Below are positions 1 to 13,300 of a DNA stretch of 64,000 nucleotides, one piece after another; position 1 is the first letter of the stretch, and each line of letters opens with the position of its first letter. The notes beneath the pieces were generated by a model that was not told where the DNA came from, made no database searches, and saw nothing but the letters and a program-made list of their open reading frames with translations. The position numbers and the translations under genes were made by a program. The stretch is from Littorina saxatilis (Eukaryota > Mollusca > Gastropoda > Littorinimorpha > Littorinidae): the NCBI RefSeq assembly GCF_037325665.1, contig NC_090261.1, positions 26,350,413-26,414,412 on the forward strand, given 5' to 3'.

Positions 1-720
1 CACACAGTAAGCATAGACACGGTGCAAGAGTGGGAGACGTTAGATCTAGATCTGTCTGTCTGTGGCCTACTTACGAGTTACGGGGACACGACTGCCACCG
101 AGATCGACACTGCCCTTTCGACAGCGCTTCCTCGCGCAGACACTGAAAACACGCTGTGCAGATCAACCTGTAGGAAATCTCCTTAGGTATCTTCTTTATC
201 TATTTTTTCTGGAGCCGCTACGAAACCGAACAATGTGAAATCGTCTTCCCCGAATCGGCGAATGCAGCTCGGTTAGAACTGAGAAGTGAATCTATACCAC
301 AATCCTTCACGCGATCTGACCTAACCTTGACCCCTGACCTGATCTACATACACAACACAAATCAGTCACCTGTTTTTACCCCCCCAAAACCCACCACCAC
401 CCGTTTTCTTTAGATACACACTTTATCGACTGTCATAACGATGATGATGATTTTTATTATGATTAATATTACTATGATTATTTTTCATGAAGCATGAATG
501 TTGAAACTTTGTACACCCCGAATTGAAATGGGCCCAAGGCCTAATCAATAAACCATCCAGACTCCAGACTCTACATACGTGCCGACGAAATGTTGATCAT
601 TGCTTCAATACTTTGAAGCTATTGCTTGGATAATAACCCGGTAAAATTCGTATTTCGTTGTTCAGTCAAATGTTAATGTTTCTATCACACACGCACAGAC
701 AGACAAAAATTAGCATTGCA
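1..720. other. left-edge non-coding DNA, possible repeat 3' end
   Basis: No exon was recognised here. AT-rich trinucleotide-like text (GAT/TTA) at about 440-485 is followed by a block resembling a LINE or SINE 3' end, with an AATAAA at 547-552. It could equally be the 3' UTR of a gene lying to the left; the sequence does not decide. Confidence 0.3.
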
Positions 721-1079
721 TAGGCTACACTTACGTGAGCCAAAAAACCACCAAATAAAATATATAATATACATGTATGTGAACGTTAATTGTTAAGTGC
801 GTGCGTACCAGTAACTGAAATTTAATGATATATAAACAATAAAAAGTCCAAAACCAAGCCAGAATGTCGCATCTTTTTAGAGAGACACTGTCACTGACAC
901 TGATTTTATTGTGTATGCCGACGACCCATTCACAAACATGGTGAAAAATAGACGTGATTGCAAAAGGATTACACGCGACAATCATGTAACGGAGCATACA
1001 AATACACACACACACAAACAGATCAAAGCTGTTCAACACGCATCCGGCATCCATGTGCTGTGAGCAACATCAATCCAAA

Positions 1080-1483
1080 CGTTCCTCTCGCCTCTTTAGT
1101 GAATTAAACATGTACATAGCAACGTTTCTAATTTGTTCTACGGTAGGGTTCCTAAACAGGCTTTCAATATCGTGTCCTACTGTCCAGATATTATACTTCT
1201 TTCTGATATCCTCATACATGTATACATGTAGCATTCAAACAAAACATGGTTTTCGTCTTCGACATTGTTAGGACAGAAAGGGCAGCTTTTACTTTCCAAC
1301 AGAAGAGGATGAAACCTCTTATTTATTCGTAGTTCGTTGATACCAAAACGAAATCTTACCATCACATCTCTGAACTTTTTAATAGTGATATCATTCAAAT
1401 ACTGTTCAGCTTTGAAAGAGATTCTAAACAATTGGTAACTTTGAAATCTGTCACTTGATTTCATTTTGATTAACCATTCTTCT
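1080..1483 (-). mobile_element. LINE C-terminal fragment
   Basis: On the - strand the reading frame at 1177-1464 shows the zinc-finger-like end of a non-LTR retrotransposon ORF2: a basic RFRFGINELRI segment, then a Cys-x2-Cys followed by EDENHVLFEC. This layout is typical of the domain after the reverse transcriptase in many LINEs. The fragment runs up to a TTAA at 1484 and appears to resume after the DNA transposon, at 3577, so it is one LINE split by an insertion. No complete ORF remains. The clade (CR1, RTE or Jockey-like) cannot be set from this piece. Confidence 0.6.
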
Positions 1484-1487
1484 TTAA

Positions 1488-3572
1488 GGGGAGGTGGGCC
1501 AGTGCACTACCTTTTTTGTTTTTTTGAATGTTTTATTTTGTCTGAATGTTATTTTATGAAAGAAATGAACAAATGATGACAAAGAATAGTCACTTTTTGT
1601 ATTTTCGGTTGCTGGTTTTTGTTTTACGCGACAAAAACAGTCAAAATACAGACAAAAGTGGAGTACAGGAGATACACGGATTTTCATCAGATGTGATTGT
1701 CACACTTCTAATTATTGTTTTATTTTATCCTTCTGGGTATGCTCTAGGGGATTACGAAGCAGATCTTGTTTATTATATTTATATTTGGAGTTAGGAACAC
1801 TTCTTTGTTACAACTGTCAAACTTTAGGGTAACGCTTGCGAAATTATTTTTTGAAATAATCTGGATATGACTATAATAAAATTTCAGCAAAATCCCTTCG
1901 TAATCCCCCAGAATGTTATATTCTGCACAAACTACAAAAGAAAATATTGCTCTAGCTAAATTACAGCCAGAGAAATCGCGTAACCCAAGACGTAACCGTA
2001 GGCAAAATGGCTGAACTGAGAAAAACGACATTGAAGATTGAACACCACAGAAACACTATTGAAACAGACATACAAGGACAAAACTGTGTTATGAATGAAC
2101 AGCTTAGTTTATTTGAATTGCAAACTACTTAGCCTTTAGCACGCCAGCAGAGAATTTATGCGTCCATCCCTTCTTTCCCTCTGTCAACCAGCATGGGGAT
2201 ACTGCCCCAGCGCTAAACGTGTATCAATGACCCGATTCTCGTTTGTATTTGCATGCGAGAATAACGGTATTTTTAACGGTAACTTACTTGAGCCAGAACG
2301 AGGCTTATTTCCTTCCGTTATCTCGTCGATTTGTTGGTTTCCTCTAAGTTTTCTGCTTTTGTTTTTACATCGATACAGTACTTTGGTGCTTCGACAAGCA
2401 AGATGGAGGATGATGAGTTTGAAACTTTCGTTTGAGTTGTTTTTTGACAACAAATCGTACGTGGAATCTGAACGATTTACTGAGGAAGCTCTTCGCAATG
2501 AACTGCATGTGTATCGCGGTGAAGAAAATGACACAGTTCGTCAAGACAGTGACGGAATTTACGAAAGTGCAGATTGATACAGTTGCTGATCCAGTTTCGT
2601 TCGTGAAATGGCAGGCCCACCAAACATTACCGATAATCTGACTGATGTTGGATACTTTCTCCTGTTTTTGTTTTTTTGCGTAGCAAATGCTCAACTTGCT
2701 TGTCGAGGAGATACTGCACAGAAACTGACTCAAATTCAGCGCAAAGCAAGCCAGTGCCGAGACCTAAAAAGTGTGCTGCATGGCGTGTTCGGAAATGGCG
2801 ACCTGTGGATCTGCGTGGAGATCAAAGCTTTCCTCTGTATCGGAAACACCGGCAGAATCCAAACTTTGGCCTAGTACCAGCGGAACTACTTGTTGTTGCT
2901 AACCGAACTAATAAAGACATTGTCCTCTTTCTTATTTCGAGCCATTGTTATCGTATCAAAGGTTGTTTCTCAAGAAAAAATTCGCTTTCGGTTGTCACCG
3001 ATCGTTTGATGTGTAACCAGGATGTTGTAAAACCGAGTGAACTTCGGGTGTTCCCGTCATGGCCGAGAGTCTCTTCGGTAGTTTCCGTATGCAAAATTCG
3101 TAAGCTGAGCATGCGCACTCACAAAGTAAACTGGTTCCCGATTTCGGTTTATGAAACGAACCAATGGATGTCGAGTACCTTCCAAATAAGGACATTTCCG
3201 TTCGATTACGATTGCTGCCTTTGCAACGGACTAGTGGCTGAGTGAATGGAACATTCATCAAAACACTGATGTCATGTTATAGGTCAAGAGCTGCTGCGCA
3301 GTTTCGTATGTCGTGAATGCACTGTTTTGCTGTGGACAAAGCTGTAACTAGCCTTTGAAATGAGACATTTTTTGGCGGGGGAATATCGACTACAGAAGAC
3401 AATCAATGCCACACATGTTCACATTTTGTCTTTATTGACAGATAAATAGGACACTTTTGACAAAAACACCGACACACATGGATGATAGGTATGTTATGAA
3501 AACATAATCTGCTAAAATACCCAAAACAGTGTTTTGAACGATTTGGTCAATTTTGCACTGGCCCACCTGCCC
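1488..3572. mobile_element. TTAA-flanked DNA transposon, piggyBac-like size and target, decayed
   Basis: A 2,085-bp unit has near-perfect terminal inverted repeats of about 19 bp (GGGGAGGTGGGCCAGTGCA at the left; the right arm has one mismatch) and a TTAA at each outer edge (1484-1487, 3573-3576). TTAA target duplication is the hallmark of piggyBac elements, but the termini begin GGG rather than the usual CCY, so the family is tentative. Only broken frames lie inside, for example + frame pieces at 2158-2577 and 2676-3245, the latter with a basic segment KKCAAWRVRKWRP. No transposase catalytic triad was recognised, so it is probably a dead or non-autonomous copy. It sits inside the LINE at 1080-4395. 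Confidence 0.6.
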
Positions 3573-3576
3573 TTAA

Positions 3577-4395
3577 AACGGTTAATCACTTTCTTTTTAA
3601 AACTGAAAAGGAAGGCGGATTCATTTTCCACTCCGTTCTCATACACATTTTAAAAACCATAATGTCCAAGGCATTCTTTTATATATATAACACAACCAAT
3701 TTCCCTTCATATTCAGGTTTGACTCCAGCATTGTGAGAACTTGTTTAGGAAATCTTCACTCTGACATTTTCTTAATTCTAAACCAATATTTAAAAAAAGA
3801 AATTATGCTATAGTGGATATCGTCCTGTGTCGCCGTATAGTAGGTGGTTGGGTGTTTTTCCGCTGACGTTTAAAAGCCGCTTACATGCAAAAACATGGGC
3901 CGACTCAATACTGGCTAATCTTCTCATACCCCAGATCTGTGAGGCGTACAAGAGCATCGGTTTTACCTGTGCGTCAAACAATTGAAAAAACAGAAGTGTC
4001 CATGCTCCCTAACGGCAGTAACGCACACATGGTCTTCATCAATTCTACAATTTTTCCTTTTGCTTTACTGGCATATTCTGCACATGCTGAATCCAAAGAC
4101 AGCCTTGTTGTGAATATAAATCCCAAATATTTTATAGCTGTTCACAATTTCAATCTCTTTCTTTTCATAAAACCATGCACTTCTCTCCAGCCGCTAAATG
4201 GCCACCTTTTTTAAAAAACCAATAATTTTGTTTTGTGCAAATTCACATCCAGTCCTAACTTTCTAGAGGCATGTTCTAAATTGTTCAACTGGTTTTGCAG
4301 TCCAACTGGTGTCGATGAGATCAAAACAATATCATCGGCAAACCACATAAAATTCTTTTATTTCGCTCCAGGTAACAACTGTATACCGTGCTTTC
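3577..4395 (-). mobile_element. LINE reverse-transcriptase fragment
   Basis: Translated on the - strand, this stretch contains the reverse-transcriptase palm motif FADDIVLIS near 4330-4350, followed by a segment reading LQNQLNNLEHASRKLGLDVN near 4270, then IKYLGF and further RT thumb-like text towards 3890. Several stops and shifts interrupt it, so it is inactive. It continues in the same direction at 1080-1483 across the TTAA transposon. It is cut at its upstream side by the (GA)n tract at 4415. Confidence 0.65.
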
Positions 4396-4414
4396 CTTTC
4401 TCACGCACAAAGTG

Positions 4415-4415
4415 A

Positions 4416-4446
<31 letters not shown>

Positions 4447-4529
4447 CAGAGAGAGAGACAGACAGAGAGAGAGAGAGACAGACAGAGAGAGAGACAGACA
4501 GAGAGAGAGAGACAGAGAGAGAGAGAGAG
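4415..4529. repeat. (GA)n microsatellite
   Basis: An imperfect GA tract with periodic CAGA interruptions. The long Ser/Leu-rich - strand reading frame across it is an artefact of the repeat. Confidence 0.95.
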
Positions 4530-4951
4530 TGAACTGAACTTTATTTTACAACCACAACTACAAGGACTGAAGGAGAGCTCTAGGGAGAGAGGTAGGGGTC
4601 TCAGTCTCACACCAATTTCAATCACCCACAAGTATACCCAGGGCAGACACAGCAGTGTGTACAAAGAGAGAAATCCGATTATTCACAGCAGCTGCTCATC
4701 GATCGTAAGTCTTACTTTTCTGGATCGAACAAAACCAAAAGTGGCTTCAACGACGCACGGAATCACTGCAAGTCTAACGTAGCATGAAAATTGAAATTGA
4801 AAAAAAAAGCATACATCGTTCCAACTTCCATACAGAAAATATTTACTAACAGTGGAAGAAAGTATACTTCAAACCATAGTTATTTCGATCAGTATGTATC
4901 TTCACATTTGACCAAACACGAATGAGACAAGAATATATATTTTTTTTTTAC

Positions 4952-4973
4952 CTGATTCTGTTCCAGACGCCAT
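4952..4973 (-). CDS. candidate first coding exon of a divergent gene
   Basis: On the - strand an ATG at 4973 has a strong start context (AAG before, GCG after), reads MASGTES and is followed directly by a GT donor (CAG/GTAAAA) at 4951. This is what a short first coding exon looks like, and it sits about 560 bp head to head with the profilin start. No further exons were found between here and the left edge, where transposons dominate, so the gene would have to continue beyond the window. A chance ATG followed by GT is possible. Confidence 0.35.
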
Positions 4974-5532
4974 CTTCGTCTTGCAAAGCGGTAACTCTGA
5001 CGAAAGACAGCAAGTTTTATCTTTATACTAAAAATGTTATTTAGAATTTATTTGTCTGTCATTTAATCACAAATATGTTTCTCACAGAACCGTAGTAACT
5101 TTTTTAAACTGCCAGTAAAGCCAGTTAAACTGCTTGATTTTTAAATTAAGTAATAAGCTTCACATTAGTTGCCGTTTTACGAGATTTTGCTATATTGTGG
5201 TCATAAGAAAGCAAATAAAGGGAGGTAACTCATTTGAAGTAGGAAGGCTTGTTTCACTTTCTCAGAAGTGTGTGCTTGACACAAAGAGTTGTGCTCGATT
5301 GTGGTGTGGCCAACATTTCTTTTTCAAATAAGGCCTGGGCCTATGTTTTGTTTCACGTTATTTTAATTTTTTTCACCGAAGAAAATTGACAGTGTTTTGA
5401 GCAAATGAACTTGATTGAAAACTTAAACTTTAAAATTCAGTATAAATCATAGCAAGGACTGAAGGAGACCGAATAATAAGATAGGAATTTACTGGACAAG
5501 CTCAGTTAGGGTCTTCTTGACATCACAGAAAA
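4974..5532. promoter_or_regulatory. putative profilin promoter and 5' UTR, possibly bidirectional
   Basis: The interval between the candidate divergent start and the profilin ATG contains no recognisable repeat, unlike its surroundings. No obvious TATA box at a sensible distance was identified. The profilin 5' UTR probably covers the last one or two hundred bases. The bidirectional reading depends on the weak exon at 4952-4973. Confidence 0.4.
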
Positions 5533-5569
5533 ATGGCTTCAGTGCCTTCATGGGATGATTTTGTTGAAG
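5533..5569 (+). CDS. profilin exon 1
   Basis: The start ATG has a good context (GAAAAATGG). The exon codes MASVPSWDDFVE plus one base and ends at a donor G/GTATAC. It supplies the N-terminal helix with the conserved Trp. Confidence 0.75.
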
Positions 5570-6513
5570 GTATACGTACCGTATAGTTCAAGTTATTATG
5601 ACAAGTATTGCTTTAGTTAAGATTATAACTAGATCATGCTTTGCATGAAGTTGAACTATGCATAGTCCAGATGATGTGGGTCATGTGCTTTCTAAAAAAG
5701 GATTCAACATAAAATGTATGGGTTGTACACGACCAACGCCCTCTGAATATAGGTATAAACATTTAGACTGCCTCTTTGCAGAGCAGTATATATATATAAA
5801 CCATTTAAAGAACTCACACCATCAGCATGGTTGGGAATACACGTACACTGTAAATTTCCTTTTAAATTCCATACAGATCGAACACATGCAACCCACATCA
5901 TCTGGACTGTGTAGTTCCAATTGCATCATATTTTGTACTCCCCTGAGTAATCAGATGAGTCTTACTCTTTGGAATGATCGAGCAGTGTTAGGACGGCTGG
6001 CCATAGACAAACAACTTAACGTTGAGGTTATTTCTTATGTTTTTGCAGCTAGAACTTTGAAACTTTGCACACTTTTAGGGTTTGATAATCTCCCAACATG
6101 ACCCCTGTTTGGTTGACCCTCGTCAAATGTTGGGGTCTCAGTGGGGTCATGTTCGGTTCATAAAAACTTAACATTGAGGATAAATTTCTCTGATGTTTTT
6201 GAAGCTAGATCCTCTAAATTTCACACACTTGTAGGTCTTGATGACCTTCAGACATGAAACACATTTGGCTGGTTTTTGTTGAATTTCAAGGTCACAGCTG
6301 AGCATAAACATGTTTGCTGGAGAAGATAGATCTATCAATACTGAAAATATCCACTGAGCTATCAAGGAAATAAGTCTCTACTTCATCAAAGTATGATGTC
6401 ATTGTTTGATTTGAGGTCACAGCTTACGTCTCTGGGTAATTCAATCTTGGCTAGACTAGTGGTGATGTCATCATGCTATGAGGTCATTTGTGTCAGAAAT
6501 TATGAAAACATTT

Positions 6514-6544
<31 letters not shown>

Positions 6545-9354
6545 TACCAGCTATTGTGTTTTCAGCGTAGCAATAGGGCCCGATATTTAGACGAGACAAG
6601 TATAATGCCGACGAGTCGAAGACGAGTCGCATTATACTTGTTCGAGTCTAAATATCGGACCCTATTGCTGCGATGAAAACACAATAGCGTTTATATAGCT
6701 ATTCTGACATTAAATTCTGTGTTAAAATCATGTTTTTGTCAGCAACAAGTACCAGAATGGTCCATGTCGCTGATTGCAGACGACGGTTCCCTTTCCGCAT
6801 GAAGCCACGGAAATAACCGAACATTGAAAAACCCACGGACATGTATTACGGAGAAAACTCGAGATAACCGGATGTTTAGCATTACGTCAATATGCTAGGA
6901 ATCATATGACGTCATGACGTATCATGCTTGCTTACGTATATTGTATGTTCGAAAGTCTGACTTCTGTTGGGAATTCGCGTGGTGAAGACTGCGGTAAATC
7001 TGTAGATGATAAGAGAACAAGGATTGTCTCAGAAGAAACGACTAAATGTTTCAGACCGGTAACTTCATTTCAACATTGCACTATACAATGGACGTTCTAT
7101 GTGACAGGAGAGTTTGCTGATTTTGTGTTAAACATTGGAGAGATCGTCTGCTAGAATCAGAGATAGGTCGCTTCAGATTGCAGCTTCTGGAAATTTGCAA
7201 GGTTTGTTGCCTGTTAAAGAACTGGATTTTACACGTAATGTATGTCATGTACAGTAAGCAACAACAAAAACACACACAAAGCAAATGGCATCGTCTGTCG
7301 ACTAGTCACAGAAACAAACCTGGCGAGGTATGCGTGTACTTTATACACGTGGAAGAAACCGGAACCATGCGTCTTTGTTATCGACAATATGCTTTTGGAT
7401 ATTGAGTAAAATGGCCGACTTCCGCCGCATTATGCTTTGATGATCGGAAGAGACCATCCAATCACAGCCCCCGAATTCCCCCACGTGTTCATCAGAATAA
7501 ACACAACCACACTTAATTACATAATTAGTCAAGTTTTGATTTTCTCTCCAATCATTCTTCATCAACAACATAGTACTTTTCTCAAGATTATACCCATCAT
7601 GAAATTGTTTAATGCACAATCATGTATCAGTGAGTTTTGTTCCACAAACTTTGCAGATTTTTCAAAGCTTGTTTTCTGCATGTCAAAATGGCATGATGGT
7701 GAACTATGAAATGAATGATAGATCATTAGATTGTGACAGACTGCTTCTTCGCTTTAGTCAGCAGTGTTACTTTTACAAGTACCTCTCCTCACATCCAGAA
7801 ATGATACTATATTTTCTATTATTCCACTGTTTTGGTGTGTATATGATCATGTAGTGTGATTGTGTGTATATATGTGTGATTTACTGATTGTCGGTCATTA
7901 ACATGTTATGTATGACACTGACAGTATGTCAAGCATGTTCCTAAAACAGCTGATGGGGTCTATGTCGACCAATAAAGTGGGATTCCCTGTAGGGGGATTC
8001 TCTGTATACAGGGAATACCGTAGTTCCTGTAGCGTTTCGCTGATATCGCTGAAAGTCACGTGATGCTTAGCGACATCGGTAGAATTTGATGTTTTTCGAT
8101 CTTTTTTGATATTTCTTAGCAATTCGAGTATGGTTTGCAAGTTTTATTGAAAAACTGCACCCTGTAGGATTCCCTGTTTTCAGGGAATCCACATACAGAG
8201 AATCCCACTCTTTTGGTCGACATATACCCCATCAGCCCTAATACATGTAAGTGAATTAAATCTTGCTTCGTATGTTCGCAGAGAACTTGCTCCACAGTAA
8301 CCTGTTCTGTGGGGTGTGTTTACTATCACAGCTTGGAGACATAGTCTACACTTTTGGACAGCTCACCAATCTGTCTGAGGTCTTTAAACAATTGTTTTAT
8401 TGTATTTATTTGATCCATTCATTTGACCCAATTGCTTTGATGTCCATCATGTTGTTTGTATTCATGTTGTTTGTATTCATGGTTCAGTTCTAATCATACT
8501 TTGGCATGCAGGTTGTTCTACAGGGCTGGGGTCCATAATGTGACAACTGACATGCATTCTCAGTACTTTAAATGATTGTAATTGTAACCGAGTGCCGAAA
8601 CACCGCTATCACCTTTGGAGGTGAAGTCCAATCAAACAGGATTGAGAATTCTAGAGCTTATTTCTAAGCCCTATAAAAACTGTTATGCATTCGCAACGGA
8701 ATCCATGAACATACAGAGAGACAAAAACCACCAGACCCCATCACAAACAGAACTCTACAATCCACAGGTGTTGCCTTGCGAGCTATAAATAGCTCGCAAC
8801 TTCTAAGGCGAACAACTCTGCAGAGTCTGCTGTGAAGGGCGACGGTAGTCTCCCTGTCACATAATGTATGTCAAATGGCAATTAGAATGTATTCTCTTTA
8901 CTTTTGTCATTAATAGTAATACTCCAGTTGGATAATGATACAAACATTCAACAAAAACATAGTGTACATTTATGTCTTTTTATTTTTTAAATGTTAGTAT
9001 TTGAATCCATGTCACATCCTCTGGTTTCTAAATTATGTTATGCTTGTAATGTACTGAACGTAGACAATCAAAATGTGCAAGTATTTCTAATTCTTCCTCT
9101 GCAGGCCAAGGATATACTTAGAAACTAGAGGAATACCCGGCTTCGCCGGGGTAAATCGCGAGACAGAGACAGCGTGGCGGTTCACCACAATCACCTTTGA
9201 AGGCGAAGTCCTGTCAAACGGGATTGAGAATTTTAGAGCTTATTTCTAAGCCCTATATTATCTGTTATGGCTTCTCAAATGCCAGAACATACAGACAGAC
9301 GAAAGTCGCCAGACCCCATCACAAACAGAACTCTACAATCCACAGGTGTTGCCT

Positions 9355-9407
<53 letters not shown>

Positions 9408-10347
9408 CACAGACACAGAAGCCGTATATATCTATCTATATCTATGAATATATAGAGATAGATGACAGTGGATTTTTCGCGTGGCTATAAATTGATTCGA
9501 CCTTTTCACTTTTACAGTAAGGACAACTTACGGGTACATGCAAGGAAAGCCCACAACTTCTAAGGCGAACAACTCTGCAGAGTCTGCTGTGAAGGGCGAC
9601 GGTAGTCTCCCTGTCACACTCGACCCCCTTTGAATGAACTTAGGTCACTCCCAGGTGGAATGGTAACAGCACAAAAATGATTCAGTGGTCTGAACATTTC
9701 ATGTCGAGTCCCATCGCTGTCGACGACGCCAAATGTAACCGAGTGCCTAACACCACAATCACCTTTGAAGGCGAAGTCCACTCAAACGGGATTGAGATTA
9801 ACTGTTATGGCTTCTCGAAGAAAGGCCTGAATATACTGACACACCAATTCCGCTAGACCACATCACAAACCGAACTCTACAATCCACAGGTGTTGCTCAC
9901 ACACACACACAAACACACACACACACACAGAGAAGCCGTATATATATATGTATATCTATATCTATAAATATATAGAGATAGATGACAGTGTATTTTTCGC
10001 GTGGCTATAAATTGATTCGACCTTTTTACTTTTACAGTAAGAACAACTTACGGTTGCAATCGTGACATTCTAAAAAATAGTAACGTAGTAACGGGAATAT
10101 GGATTGACGCCACACGGAGGAAGGGAGACAATCGCGGCTGAAAACACTGGAGAAGATAAGGAAGAGTTACTGGTAGTGGATCCCGACAACAACAACAACC
10201 AACAAAAAAAAATCGGTTCAGCGCGCACAGCGCTGCGCGCTGAGAGCACGTGTTGAAATATCTCATCGATGAGGTTGTGTCCGGGGTGTAGCTGAATACG
10301 GTGTCCAAATTTGAAAAAGATCCACCGAGAACTTTGGCCGTGCATCG

Positions 10348-10385
<38 letters not shown>

Positions 10386-13300
10386 CTAGTCGTATATATA
10401 TATAGATGGCAATTATTAAAGAAATCATTTTGTATGGTTAAAATGTCTCGTATAAATAAAGAAATATCATTCGCATAACATGGTTTCTGCTGGTATCCAG
10501 CTCTGAAGAATAACCCATGTATACAGATGTTTTAAGATTCAGGTGAATTTGATATCATGTTGTAAATTGTTTCATGATCAGCTTCACAGAAAGCCTATAG
10601 CTCTATGTGTCCCTTTAATCATTTAGTGATTTACTGATAGTCTGTCATTAATTAGAGGAAATGAGAATTTACTTGGAACAGTAGTAGGTACCAGCTTGTA
10701 CTGACAGTGGCTGAACAAAATTAGTTTTGTGCGTATGTGTGTGTGCATGCCTGTCAGTCTGATTTTCTGTCTGTGTGCATTTTTTTGAGCAGATGTTTAT
10801 TTTTGCCACAGGGTGAGACCCGTCAGTTCTTGCGAGCTTTTCAAATGACGTCACAAAAAGCAGAGCAGAAAATTATGGAGGAAGGTTTCACTCTGACATT
10901 TCTCGGAGAAAAACAAACGCAGTTCAAGATTTATTCAAAAACTTTTTGCAGGTGAGTTCACTGGCCCAGTCCTGGGTGCAGATGTGTCTTCCATGATAAT
11001 AGACAAATTTTGTAAATAACTGTCGGGTTGTATAAGTTTTAAAAGAGTGAATACCCTTGCTTTTCCTCTGACAAATAACTTGGCACACATGCTCCTCATT
11101 TCACGTGTTTCCGACACACCCATCGCTAGTGATTGGCCCCTCCAATGTTTGTCTGAGTAAAAGGCAAGGGCATTCACAATTTGACAACCCATACCTACCC
11201 TACAGAGTTATTTTCGGAATTCGTTTATTGATAGAAGTTTGCAGGCTGGTGCATAGATTTCTATTGTCTAAATCTGTGTGTGACTTTTTTAAATGAGTGT
11301 ATATATATGTATTAGCTTTAAGATATTAAAAGATACTGCTTGTTTCCTCTGAAACAATATTGGGTACATACTTTGTGACTGTGTGTGACTTTCTCTTGTA
11401 TATATATGCATTGATATGACCAATTAAATTACATATCTTATCCCAATTCACATATAGCAATTTACTTCAGTTTAGTGCTAGAACGCTGAAAACTACGCTC
11501 CACCCTGGTAGGGGGGAAGTAACCCTAAAAATAGAACAGCCTTGACGGTCACATGACAACGCCAGGTCAAGGTTACCTCCCAACATGCATTGCGCACGTG
11601 TGCTCTCGCCGCCATGTTTTATTCATTCTACTCTTCAGCGACAGCGTCTAAGGACGTGTTTTGGATTACGCTCAGGATATTCTTTAGCCCACTGCTTTTT
11701 TGGCAGACTACACCCTGGTCACGTCTGTATCTTAGCTTTCTAGCTGAGATTGGGTGAGATTTTTCCATTTTCTTTCGTTGTAGTTGTTTCGTTTGCCACG
11801 AGTTAGTCTTTGTTTACTTTCGTCTGCAAGACTAATGCCAGTATGGCTGACAGTGCAAAGAAGGAACCCAGCTCTAGACAGGTAGCCATTACTGAGTCTC
11901 CGTCTAAGAAAGCGGCTAAGAAGCCCAAGGGTTCTAGAGTTACTGTGTTCGAGCCAGTTTCTCAGAATACTTTCACGGTAGAAATTGACAATCCTAAGAG
12001 TCGGATAATGCCGGCGTTGAAGCAAGAATGCAAGTCAGCGCCGGTTAAGGCAAGCATAGCATCGGAGAAGGAAGATTTGTCAGCAATGTTTGCAACGTTT
12101 AGCGATCAAATGAGGTGCATGTTTTTGTCAGAATTACGCTCGGCGAGCGAACATTTGCTCTCTCTACAGGCAAGAACGGTGGACGATCGCTCTCGGTCGA
12201 GGGTTAAGGCAGCACCGTCAGCCACTATTACTTCGGCCTACGTTCACGCTGAACAATATTCCGGTGAAGACGGAAAGAGTTTCCCTCACCATGCCTCCAC
12301 TTCCGGTTTCAGCAGCTCAATTAAAGGTACTGTGACTGTCCCACAGGGAGATACGCACGGGCGTTCCCTACTTCCGCCCGGCGCCGGGCAGGAAGCGGTG
12401 ATAAGACTTGAGACTTGCTCGCATCACGACTTGCAGGGGCCCGTACTTAGATCGGAGGACACGCAAGTTCCGGTTTGCTATACAGATGCAACATCGGTTC
12501 AGCGGTCCAAACTTCCGCCACGGGTGCGCGAAGTTGTTGGGAGACAGGAGATCTGCTCGCATCACGACTTGCAGGGGCCTGTACTCTTGACGGAAGACAC
12601 GCGAATGCCGATTTGCATTAAAGTATCTCTAGCACAGCGTTCTTCCCTTCCGCCCAGGGGGCAGGAAGTTGTTGTAAGGCAGGAGACTCGCTCGCATCAC
12701 GACTTGCAGGGGCCTGTGCTTCCAACAGGAGATAAGCAGGTGCCGGTTTGCTCGACGAAAGCATCCCTAGCACAGCTCTCCACACTTCCGCTCAGGGGGC
12801 AGGAAGTTCTCTCCAGAGAGGATACAAGTAGAGGGCATGCCTCACGCGGTACCTCTCTTTCGGATGACACTGCCTATGACTATGACAGTCATTATGGAGG
12901 TGATTTTCCGGTAGGCACTTCCGTGCCGGAAGGAGAATCGGAATACGGGGCTTCTCTTTCTGATGAAGATCCCAATTTCCGGCTACCAGACAAGCTTCCC
13001 CATGCAGTAGCTTTGGCAGCTCAGGTAGCTTCAAGATACTTTGAGGAAGGAGTGGTGTCAACAACAAGCTTGTCTGCACCACCACCTTCTGCTGTCAGAG
13101 ATTTTCGCTCAACACAGGGAGAAAAACAAACTTTTAAGTTTCGTGAATCTCCCTCAGTGGCGTATGAGATGTCTAAGATTCTGGCTAAGAATTCCCGGTC
13201 GGAATATGTGCCTTTGGACACAGTGCCTCTGCTATCATCGCACAGTCCGGCACCAGAGTTAGCACAGCCGTGGCTAGCTTCCGCACAGCCAACCCCTTAT

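Noticed and set aside
4401-4664. Ser/Leu-rich ORF on the - strand
   Set aside because: Artefact of the (GA)n microsatellite.
5658-6101. 147-residue + ORF in profilin intron 1
   Set aside because: It spans a MITE and part of a tandem repeat; no protein family features and not needed for profilin.
7437-7854. Possible extra profilin exon after a CAG at 7643
   Set aside because: The four-exon profilin closes in phase at the right length without it, and its translation has no profilin similarity.
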